A stretch of DNA of 64,000 nucleotides, from assembly GCA_012064415.1 (NCBI GenBank), contig SSNU01000042.1:62001-126000 (forward strand). The letters run 5' to 3'. The position numbers and the translations under genes are program-made. The notes under the pieces are model-generated. The model was not told the DNA's origin and made no database searches. It saw only the letters and a program-made list of their open reading frames with translations. This document shows, piece after piece, positions 1-12,000 of the stretch (positions within the stretch are counted from its first letter, which is position 1; the number at the start of each line of letters is the position of its first letter). This DNA is from Gyrodactylus bullatarudis. Lineage: Eukaryota > Platyhelminthes > Monogenea > Gyrodactylidea > Gyrodactylidae.

Positions 1-3000
1 GAATCAGACTTCAAGACCAGTTTCGGTGATGTCATGATCGTAATTAATCCATACCGAGCTAACCTCTACTACGTTCAAATCTTGAAAAAGAACAAACAAA
101 TTTCCGAATTCGGTCCCCTCCACGATGGCAGTATTGTTCCGGAATGCCTGTTAGCTGATCTTGTCCGAGAGACGGCCATCAATGCCAGTCAGTCGGTACG
201 CAAATGTCGTCAAGACTTTAGGGAACACTTTGAAGACAGAGCTTCGTATCTCGTCAATTTCATTCAAAAGTATAAACAAAAGTCAAATTTTTGTGATCTG
301 ATCAAACAAATATTCATTCCAAATGCAAAGGGACCTAGCTACAATGTCAGCTCTACTCAGGCTGGTGAGTTATTCTAGTATAGTTGAGAATCTATGATTT
401 TTACAAAAACCTCGATTTTTTCCATAAGAAAATCAAACATGTTAAAGATACATTGCGGAATCCTATTCATGTTGCCCACTTTGACGATTTGAAGAAAAGA
501 TATCTTTATGAAAAATATGGTCATTTTTCAAATTTAGATTTGGCGCCAAAATCCCATTTTCTCGAACTTTGAACTGAAAATTTTTATTGATTTCAAAGTG
601 AGAGAGTGATTTTCTGGATCTAAGAGACCCATAATTTTCGAGGGATTTCGATTTTTCAAAATTCCTTTATTTTCAAGTGGTGAAAATGATTAAAAAAAAT
701 CAAAATCCCAAAGAATGATAAAGTTATGCATTAGAACAGATCCAGTATATTTGGCTTTTTTGTTCGAAAAAATGGGATTTTGGCGCCAATTCGAAATTTG
801 AAAAATGACCATAGTTTTAATAAAAATAATTTTTTTACAGAATGATTTTGTTCAAATCGTAAAATTGGGACAATATGAATAAGATTCTAAAACATCTTTA
901 ACACAGATTCCCTTGATATCGATTAGCTCTAATTGCTAAGCTTTTTTAGCCCTTTGTGTCCCAAATTATTATTTTTCATCGCTGATTCCGAATTCAAATT
1001 TTTTTTGAAAGCCAATTCATCTACTAAACTATGACAGAGATATCGGGCAGGCTACTTGAAATCTACGTTCAAAATAAACTTTGGTTAGAACCAGTGAATA
1101 TATTCTTGTAGCCAATTAAATTTCTTTTGCTAGAATAAGAGGTGAAAAAAAGTATTTTAATCATTTCTCAGTTCAGTAAATATCGCTCGATAAATTGTTC
1201 CACTGGTGCGAAAATGGGACATGAAGGGTGAAATTTCATTTTTTTAATGATTAATGAAATAATGTTTAATTTTGAGAAAAATTCTTCAATATTTCAAAGT
1301 AAGCTTGGGAAAATTCCTGGTTTTGTAGAATAAAGCTTAAATGATCTCAAAAGATTGAGTAACTTTACCTTAAATGATTGATCCCTTATTAGAAAGGAAC
1401 AACTTTTTCAGATACTAGCATTAATTACGGGCTGAGAATTGATTTGATTACTAACTTCAGTTAGCTTCTCCTGGTTTGCACTTCCATTCTCACTTGTAAT
1501 TGTTGCTGGGGCAGAGACATCGGGTTGATTGCATTGAGACGTAGTTTCAACTACTTGCTCGTTTGATTCACTAATTGGTTTTGCATCAACTTTTTGGCTC
1601 TCTAATTTTTTACAGGAACTTTCCGAAGCTTATTTTGAAGCCCAACTCCCAAAATTATATATATTCCTATTCATTTCTATTATTGTAACAGACCATAGTA
1701 CACCTGTGAGTTTTTATCCTTATCAGTTCAGCAGTAGACTCTAACTAATGAAATAGGTGGTTTGTTCCCAGTTGTAGAATCCCATTTTTCTCAAGGGATA
1801 ATTTGATTATTGCTTACCCCCCCCCCTCTTATTAGTAGTATACGGTTAAAGATGTCTATAGAATTCAAATATATTATAGTCCCTTGTCTGATTAATCGTC
1901 TAGGATTGGAGACGCGAGAATTGCAACCTTTATCAGAATATCCGAGTAAGCAGGCATTAATATTTTTATCGATGGAATTTCAGCTAATGCATTTTCAAAA
2001 AAATTTATTCCAGATATCGATCTACATCTTCAAGATGCTTGTAGTAAAAATTGTATCAGAAAAGCCTTAGTTTTCTTTCTTTGAGATTGACTAATTTTTG
2101 AAAAAGCCCAATCTGAAATGTTGTTTATCTGAAAAAATCAAATTCCCATCCTTTGAACTTTGAGTTGAAAAATTCTGTTGGTAGGGATCAAAAGATGATT
2201 TTTACGATCACAATACGACAAAGAAATCAAATATGCTAAATTAGATTTTGAGAATCACCCCATCTTCAGTTGGAAATCGAATTTTGATTGTTTTTTTGGT
2301 TCATGGTGGAGCTTTTCGAAAGAATGGGAATTTGGTATATGCCATAAATTTCTTCATATCGTGAAAGTGGGTCTCACGATTTAGATTCCAGAAAATCTTG
2401 ACTAAATTCGATTTCTTGGAGTAAAATTTGAGATTTCTGTGAATATTATAAATCCCTAGCTTTATTTATTTAACTTTCAAAATAACTACCCCTGATTGTA
2501 GAGAGAGGTAAATTTGTTAACATTCGGATGTGCAAAGCTCATTTTAAAAAGTGGTTATTTGGGTGAATAAAAGCTTTCATTTTTGTCGGCTCTCTTACAC
2601 CTTACACCGAATTGAGAAGTTGTACATGTATACGTATTACAAGAACATGAAAGGGTTGTCTTGACCAATAGCAATTATTCATTTGTTTCGGACCAATGAG
2701 GATTCTGTTTATGTTGTTGACCAATGGGATCGGCTTCTTCACTGTTTGTTGGTTAGTGGATTTGCGAGGTCCCCGTCAGCGCCCTCAGAATGTACTTTTA
2801 ATCAGCACTGTATTATTATTTTGGGATATGTTGAAGATGTCTGGGAAAATAGGATTCTGGGTTAACCGAGAATTAAAAAATTCTAATCTAAATTTCACGA
2901 ATGGCATTATCTAAGTTAGATCTAACAGATTCGCTTTGCAGCCGAAACATTGTTCGAAAAAAATATATGAAGCTAATTGATATGAAGTTGGGAATCTATG

Positions 3001-6000
3001 ATTTTTACAGAAATCTCGATATTTTCATCAAGAATTCGAATTTGTCAAAGATTTTCTGGAATCCTACTCATGCTGCCCAATTTTACCATTTGAAGAAAAA
3101 AAATTATTTTTATGAAAAATATGGTGATTTTTCAAATTCCCATTTGGCGCCAAAATCCCATTTTTCGAACTTTGAGCTGAAAATTTTTGTTGATTTGAAA
3201 GTTGGAGGGTGATCAAAAGAGGTTTTTCAGGATCAAGATTAGACAAGAAAGCTGACTAGCACTGTCAAGTTATAATTATCGACAGTTACCTCATTTTCGA
3301 GAGATTTTGAATCATCGAAATTTCATTGATTTTCAAGTAGTGAAAATGATCAAAAAAACGAAACTCCGCTTCCAAACGATAATAAGGTTGAGCATAAGAT
3401 CAGATTCAGTTGAATTGATTTTCTTGTTTAATCTTAATCCTGAAAACCCCCTTTTGATCACCCTCCAACTTTCAAATCAATGAAAATTTTCAGCTTAAGT
3501 TCGAAAAAAATGGGATTTTGGCGCCAAATGGGAATTTGAAAAATGACTATACTTTTAATAAAAATAATTTTTTCAGATTTTTTTCTTCGAATGGTAAAAT
3601 TGGGCAGCATGAGTAAGATTTCAAGAAAATCTTTAAGAAATTTGAATTCTTGATGAAAATATCGAGATTTTTGAAAAAATCATAGATTCCCAACTTCATA
3701 TCAATTAGCTTTATTTGACTCACCCTACCTGTTTGAGCAGTTTTTTTTATAAGTATTTTGATTAACTGTTCACTTGGAAACTCCAGAAACTATCTACTGA
3801 GATATAAAATTTATCTTAAATTATATCAAGAAGTATCCATCTCTGACAAGAACAACGGAGGGCGTTATGGCTTATCGAGATACATCTTTTTCCGCAAGGA
3901 CGAAAGTTAGTTACCCCCACCTCTCTCCTGTCTCCCTCCCTCATTCACACGTATTTCTGGGTCGGTTCCTTTGTACATTCTTTATTTCACACACCTCTTT
4001 TTGTCCCAAACCTTTTTCCCCCCGGTCAGACTGTTCAAATCATCCAAAAAAGTTCTTGCACAAGACTCCATTGTACTTTTGAAGAATCAGGTAAAAGTAG
4101 ACTCAAATCTCCCCTCCCTGTCCCATGATAGTGCACACCCTTTATCATTTCATCCACAAAAAACCTTTCTTTAATTGAGCCACGGATTAATTTTATCTTT
4201 TGCCTTTATTCATAAAAGAACACTTTGATTTTCTGAATAGTTTGCTTTATTGCACAAGAGGGTTTTTATTTACAATTTCAAATCTCTAAAATTGATTTAT
4301 AAAAAGAACAAACTAATTGATGTTTGAGATGAGAATTTACTTTTTATACGTTCAAAAGAATTCTTATTCTCATATACATAACCTGGCCTTTTCTCTACTG
4401 TTTATTCTTTTACTATTTCTTGTCATAGATGATACAATCTTTAATAATAATTAGTCAGAATTAAAATACATTTGTTAAACTTTATAATCAGTCAATGCTA
4501 TACACTTTGACAGAAATAATCTTGTCTAAATGAAACTCATCTGTATATCAATTAGTTGTTTACAGTTCTAGTAGAAAGATCAATTAGACTTTGATAAATT
4601 GAAAAAAAATATCATTGCCTTTTTAAATTTCAGAGTCAAAAGAAACTTCGATTGGATCTCCTCTGAGTACCACTAATCGTTTGAGTTTCAGTGCTCATGT
4701 TACTTCAGGAGATGCCCCAGTACCAGATAGACGCAACCTCACCTTAACCAAGGTCAACAATCTCAGTTTAAATAGTGAGTTATTTCTCTCATCTTATGTT
4801 TGAGCTTAATATGTCTACTATTCATTAAATGTATACATGTATTAAGGTAATACTAAATATTTTTTTCCCAAGCGATTTGCTAGTTTGGACGCTTTTACCC
4901 ATGAATCCCATTTTCCCAAAATTCCATTCCCAAAATACGATTGAAATTTTCATGAGGATATGTAGTAAAGGGATTCTAGATAACTATCAGAATAATTTCC
5001 ATGAACGTGAACTTTATTATTAGTCGTAGTAAAATTCATTCAAAATTTTTTGGCGCGAATTCAAAAATTGTAATTTTCAAATGAGATTATGAGTATATAA
5101 GAACAAAAGTTAAAATATTTAATTCAAGAAGATTCAAATGAGCAAATGTGGCCGGAAAAGTTGTAAAAATTTGTATTACCTTAGTATATATGTATGTATA
5201 TGAATATGAAAACGATTAAATTAAACTAAATGTAATCTGTTTTATAGATACTCTGTCCAGTTACTTTAGACCATTCATGATCTTAGAATCTGACACTACT
5301 ACTGGCCAATAGATTATTTTCTATGGGTTTGTTATTTTACTCCCAAATCAATCACTTTATTGTCAGTCTCTTTTCCTTTTGGGATGCCTATTTGTGTCTT
5401 CAACACTATCCATTCTCTTGGTACCTGACCTGATGTAGTCTTTTGGCCTGTTTTGGTCTATCCGTACAAGGTATTTTTACTACGGATAGACCAATACAAA
5501 CCAGAAGAACAACCTGAATCTCAGGAGATCCAATCAGAATCGAGTATTTAGAATCTATTTGAGAATTCCGTTTTCAGTCTATAGTTTCTATAGACATTCT
5601 TGAAAATACACATTCCCAATTTATGTAGTGTAATTTCACACTAAAATTGTCTTCCAACGAGCACTATTGTTACACAATTCAATGTTTATCTATTTTTCAC
5701 CAGCATAAACTTAGATTAAGTCCAATAAGTTTTACATCCCATTGGATTCCTCTGAAAATAACTCAAATTTCCTTCAAGAGATTATTTCCTTTTCCTATAG
5801 AGTCTTTTACCCTAACACCTGGTTATAAATCTCCATCCTTGGCATGAATGTAAGTTTTTATTCCTGACACAAATCATCCCTCGGTTGAAAATGATGGAAA
5901 TCTTTGTGGAGCTAATTGACATGAAGATGAGCATTCACTATTTTTATAAAAATTTTGGATTGAATCTGACCAGAGTTGAGGCATTGAATTGGATTTCAAA

Positions 6001-9000
6001 AATACGCCAAATTTTCTACGTTTGATTGCAAAACTTTTATTTATTAGTGAGAATTAAGGCTATCAAGAATAGACAAAAAATTCGAAAGTTCTAAAAGACC
6101 CATCATTTCAATGTAAGAGTTAAATTTTGATTCAACTTCCTTGGTGATAATTGATAATTTCAGATGGTTCAATTTCATTAATGACGAATTTCTCTCACAT
6201 TCTTGGACCAAGTTCCGATCATCCGCTTGATCTTAATTGAAATTTCGGGCATTTTCTAACCAATTTTTTTGGTCAGATTGAATTTTGAAAAATATTAGAT
6301 TTCATTCTTTGACCATTCATAGAGAAATGTTGGTCTTTTTGTGTAAAAATAGTGAATCCATATCAATTAGCTTTGCTTTAGAACCTCCCCACTCCTCCTT
6401 TTAACCCCTAAGTGTATTCCCATAGGGTCTGATCACTTCTTTTCAACATCAAATAGACCCTGTTTTGGGTCTTAATAGAGGAAAGTAAATCCTTTCATAA
6501 CCAAACCGAGACTAAACTGGATTTGGCAATAACGATTCGACTAAATAAATTTTATTCAATTAAAGAAATTATCACATTTTGTGTTTTTTCGTCTCTCTCA
6601 CCTCGGAAATCCCCTTTTTTCCAATGCACCCTCACTCTTCCCCCACCCTGTTTTGTTGGTGTTATGAACTATGAATAATCTCTCTTTCTTACAGATCAAT
6701 CAAGTGAGATTTCTTCCCCAGACTTTACTGGCAAATGTGACCAACTGACCCCGCAATCTCATCCATCACTGGATCTTAACCTCTCGGATAATACTATTAA
6801 CAATTATAACCATAACAGTTACGAATCTTCATCATCCATTGAACTTGTGAACAACAATAATAATAATACTAGTGAAATATCAAAGAGTCCACCAGTTCCC
6901 ATCAGCCATCCTAATAATATAACTACTATTCATTCATCAACACGTAAAGGTTAGTTTCTCTCATTCACTCAGATTCAGAGATGAATTGAGTAATTCGATT
7001 TCAAGTTTCCCTCGAAAGAATCATTGGTTAGACTATCGTTTTATTCCATTACTCAAGAAGAAATTACTCATGTTTATAGACTTTTAGCCAACTAGAGCCA
7101 AGTGAGAAGACTAAATCACTCAACTTATCGGAATTCTGGTTATGGGTTACAGACAAGTCCAAATAAGGACCTAATTGAGTTGAATAATATTGCTAGGTGT
7201 AAGAAGAAAATCTGAGGGTTAAGTTTATCTTTTGAACCTTGGAAATACTAGAAGTTACTTGTATAATTGCCTATAGGTTTAATAACACAGCGTGTCACTT
7301 TTATCTCGATCTCGAGATATCAGAATAAACTAAAATGTGCTTGATCCGAAATTCGATGGAGATTCTGTATCAGAATCTCCGAATTGAATTCAGTTTCGGA
7401 GATATTTGAAGTTACCAATCGCACAAAATCATTCAGAGAAATTAACTAACTGGCCAACAACTGGATATCATTGAATAGAAAATTGAATTCTGCTCCGATT
7501 GGTGTATATAGGTAAGGCAGAAAGAGAAATTATTTGCATCAAAAGTAAGATCAAGTAAAATCTATCGAAAAATAATCAATGGATTTGAGTGAAAATTTGA
7601 GTTTTCAAATTGACTAACGGCTAAAGAGCAAAATTCTAGATAAAATTTTTCTGTTTTTTCGATTGAAGCTACTCTCAACTCCGTCAGACTTGATCTTCAG
7701 GTGTAAAATTGGATATTTTAAGAGGTGGTTTTCAAATAAAATTCCAAATTATTACTCATCATGAGCTCCCTTTTCACCTTTTAAAACCGATCCTTGGGAT
7801 TATATTCATAAAAAAAGATACTGAGACTCAAAATTTTTGTTTTTTGCGAATATCTCCGAAACTGAACTCAGTAAAAAGTGACACGCCGTGTTATTGATGT
7901 ATGCTAATTCATAAGTAAATTCTTGGGGATTATTTAGGGTATAGTTTTGGCTTAAAACGTAAAAATGTAAAGCTTAAAAGTCTCTTTTTAAAAGAAAAGA
8001 GAACTGCCATTTAAATTTTAAATTTTTGATCCCAAAAATTATCCCTGCAGGAACCTTTTGCACATTTACTCTGCAACGTTTCACCAGTTCTGTCGTTGAC
8101 CAGAAGAAATCTTAGCCAAGAATATGCTACGGTGAGATTTGGTACTCCTTCTCTCTCAGCATTCTGATTGCTCACGTATTTGTCTGTTATACTCTGAATA
8201 GTCGTTACATTTCATGTTGCATGATCCAATTATTTGGCTTGATTTTTATTATTTTTGTGAAATTAGTTTCTATTATTAGTTTCCAGGAAAGAATAGTCCT
8301 GTTTTATTTTATGTTTTTTGAACTTGTATCATGTCGGGTATTTTAATTTTCATTCCAGTTAGCACCAACATTGGCCATCAAATGCGTCGTAGCAGTCTGA
8401 TAAACAGTTCTCATTTAACACGCCGAAGGTCGAGTAATCATCCAAACTTCTTTAGTACCAACTTTAATCTATCATCCACATCAGGTGTGACATCTCTGAG
8501 AAATCAAATAGACTCAGAATATGGTACATCTCCCAATAATGCTGGCAGTTTTTTGCCTTTACCATCCAATCCTGACTGTCTGCTCAACCCATCTCATGAG
8601 CAACCTCGTCCATTTAATTCTCGAATTAACCAACGATCATTTCGTAATCAATTTGCATTCATTGCTAAATTGACAAGTCCCACTACAAATAATTCTTCAA
8701 ATAGTTTCTTGACTACCACTTCACCTGGTCAAAATAATCAAACATTTTCCTCACGAGAACTCCCCCCGGAATCCATATCAAATATCGAGGAACCTGATTC
8801 TGATGAAAACTATCCGTCGTCAGTGAGTATTGCAGTTGAATATGTCGACAACGAACCTTTGACAGTTTCAACAAGGAACTTGGAACATGCCATTGAATTC
8901 AATAACGAACGTTTGCCCCCTCCAAATCCAACGACAACTCTCACTGGAGATGAGGTTCCTCTTGAAGAGGTTAAAAAATCTTCTTCAACATGTATGTCGT

Positions 9001-12000
9001 TCAATCATTTTCATTTTATTTTCTTGATTTTCTATAAAAACGAGTCTTCCTTAAATCGTCACAACACTTCTCACTAAACTATTGTAGCTGATTATTCATT
9101 CGAGTAGGGTATTAGAGTTTTTAGCTTCTTTAAAATAGAGTTATCACTTGATAAAGTGATCTATCCTGTTTGTTCTATACCCTCTGAGGAATAGCATAAT
9201 TAATTCCATAAATAACCCTGAAAATTTCCATTGATACCAAAAGTTGCATACTCTTACAGTCTTTATCACTTGGTCAAAATTATCAAGATAAAATTTTAGA
9301 TTAATAACAACTAGAGTAAAAGATGAAAGTTCTCTCGTCCAATTATATGGACCCGATCTTGGCCAATATGTTCGCAAAAAATGCCTCTTTTCAACTTTTA
9401 ATGCAAGTATATGAAAAATAAGAGGAAAGCATCCCAAAAAATATCAAAATTTCTTGAATGAATTTATTGTCAGATACATCTTTCGAAAGGCTGAAAATCA
9501 ACTTTCTCCTCATATAGAACCATACGTGAATCTAGATTTTTACCAAGATCCTGAAAATGATATTTTTTTAACCTGAAATAATTATTCCGTGTTGGTTGAA
9601 AAGTATTTTCTTTGTAGTCACTTTTGGAAATATTAGGGTTTTATTTTTGGAATTAATCCTTAGTTCAAATGTACTCATCAGCAGGGCGGTCAAAAATATG
9701 TTAAAATTTTCGGAATATATTCTTTTTAAATATTCTCTAATCATCAAAAATATTCTATAAAATATGCTAAATTAAAAAATATTTTATCAAGCTTTTCAAA
9801 GAAAGAAAAATATACTTTATTTAAATTGTTTGATTAAATAAACATTTATTTTGTCATCACGAATGTTTCTACTATCTATCTGTGAGCACATTCTTTAGCA
9901 TTGAAAAGCTCCTTTCAATGTCGCAACTTGTGAATTGAAATTTTTTATCTGAGAGCTAATTTCATAAGATTCCATTTCATGAAAAATAATAAATTTTCAC
10001 ATTGGAAACAGTGAAAAAATCGTTTCAGGCTTAATTTTTAGTGAGTCTTATTAAAATATGATCTTTTCATTCATTTTGACCGCCCTGCTCATCATCAGTA
10101 TTAGTCAGCTTAAATATTTTCTTGTACTCATCTCTTGTTTCAGACTTTGGTCTAAAAATGATCAACATTGCAAAAAATTCAATTCTCTTTCCCCTTTTGT
10201 CTCAGTTCCCTCGCAAAAGAGCTCTGTAAGTTTTTTTTTCTTTTTGGCCAAGGTAAAAATTATTTCCACTCTTTTAACAAATCATGAAATTACCACGCAT
10301 ATTCTTCCTTACAAACAGCACTTTACATTGTAAAATTTGCTAATATTCAAAATGGCACGAGTTCCGTGATAGTTTTGTAGTCATCCGATTTGATTTCATT
10401 CAAAAATTCTTATGTTCACAGAGATAAAGTTGGGAATCTATAATTTTAACGAAAACCTCGATTTTTTCATCAAAATTTCGAATACAATCCGAACAGTGTG
10501 CACTTTGTGTCAAGAATAATCCTTTCCTGTCTGTCCCTTTTTTAATAAAATAATAAAATAACCTTTGAACTTATAAGTAAGCATATTTGAATTATTGGAA
10601 CTTGAAAAATGAAATAGATAGATATGTTTGTTCGCTTGCTACCTAAAAGGTATATAGTATTTCTTAAAGAAAAATCATTATAAAAATTATAGTGATTGTT
10701 ATAGTAATCAGTGAGGGGCTTCATGGATAATTTCGTTATTTTATCATGTCCGTGGGATATTGTGGGAAAAATGGGCAATGACATAATCCAGAATGACTTT
10801 CACGCTTTAAAATTATGCAAAACATGATCTGAGTACTAAAATTTATCAGAAAAGTAAGTCCTCTTGTGAGTTGTTCGGAAAAAAATTAATTTCACCCTAG
10901 CCTAGTGATTACTAATCACTAAAAATTATTGATAGATATTTTGGAAAAGAAAAAATATTTTTATTAAAACTATGGTAATTTTTCTAATTTCGATTTGGCG
11001 CTAAAATCCCATTTTTTCGAACTTTGAACTGAAAACTTTTATTGATTTCAATGTGGGATTGTGGCCAAAAAAATTGTGTTTCAGGATCACATCAAAGACA
11101 TCGGTAGGACTAAAGTTTATGTCCCAACTCTGCCCAGGGGTAGAGAGGAATATACCGAGTGTATATGGTGTGTGCGTAGGTATATACTGCGAATTCTTAT
11201 TAATTTTCAACACATCAAAGTTCATCAGTAATCAATCTTTAAAATGCTCTAGAAACTGTTTAAAAGCTCGTAGAGCCACAATCAACCCCTCAAATTGAAG
11301 CTAAAAGTCACCCAAATTCAGATTTTTATATAAGAATTAAAATTTATCGTAAAAATACATTTATTCATATTCTAAAAAGTTTATAAGAGCATTAGCTCTA
11401 GATAAATGAGTTTTTATTTTTAAATTAAAGTTATTGCTGAAAATTACAAGTCTTTCATAGAGCCTTGAAACTTTGATACTCTTCGATATAGATCTTCGCA
11501 ATTCACGCCATGCACGCTCTATTGTATTCGTATGGGCTCCTGTTCTTTGGTCTTTGAACCCTCTCTTATGGTTCACACTACCCGGAGCTACATTTTCATT
11601 GACAAATCTGTGAATATTGTTGCTTGTCTCTTACAAAAGTAACTCGAAGGCGCAGCTGTCTTGTTTGTCTGCATATGACTCCAATGATCCAGAAATGCTG
11701 ATACGTTAGAACTCTGCCTCGATGATATTTCCTTTTGAAAATATGACATTCGTCTATTTCTACTATGGAACCAGGACCTCCTATCTTGCCCTGTATTCCA
11801 TTGAACTCTATCAGCCTTTCTTCAAATATTTTGTTATATCTGACAGCAGTAACTACACTGCAACCGGTATTATTTGCAGCTTCTTCCAGACATCAAAGCC
11901 CAATATGCTGATACTGTTCTAATGCATAAATTTATTACCAATTGGGATATTTTGATCTTTTTCACTGCTACTGGAAAATTAATGGAATTTTGACAAATCG

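Larger units (their letters stand above)
365..4633 (+). other. RalGAP-like intron 1 with two possible extra exons
   Basis: This 4.3-kb intron is mostly repeats: hairpin MITE copies at 382-930 and 2970-3711, diverged hairpin-family sequence at about 2095-2420, and an LTR-like copy at 2560-2690. Between 3831 and 4089 base composition becomes less AT-rich. There 3831-3905 (after aag, before gttagt) is open in the phase needed to join exon 1 and exon 4634. A segment at 4029-4089 has a long pyrimidine tract, an acceptor ccggtcag and a donor gtaaaa, but it meets a stop in the phase left by exon 1. Either could be an alternative exon or an alternative 5' end; neither is proven. Confidence 0.3.

Noticed and set aside
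1810..2070. 86-codon ORF
   Set aside because: It starts in a poly-C/pyrimidine tract, has biased AT-rich codons, no homology I recognise and no splice context; a chance ORF.
11053..11298. 81-codon ORF at the MITE fragment
   Set aside because: It starts within a hairpin-family fragment and runs antisense to nothing known; no support for translation.
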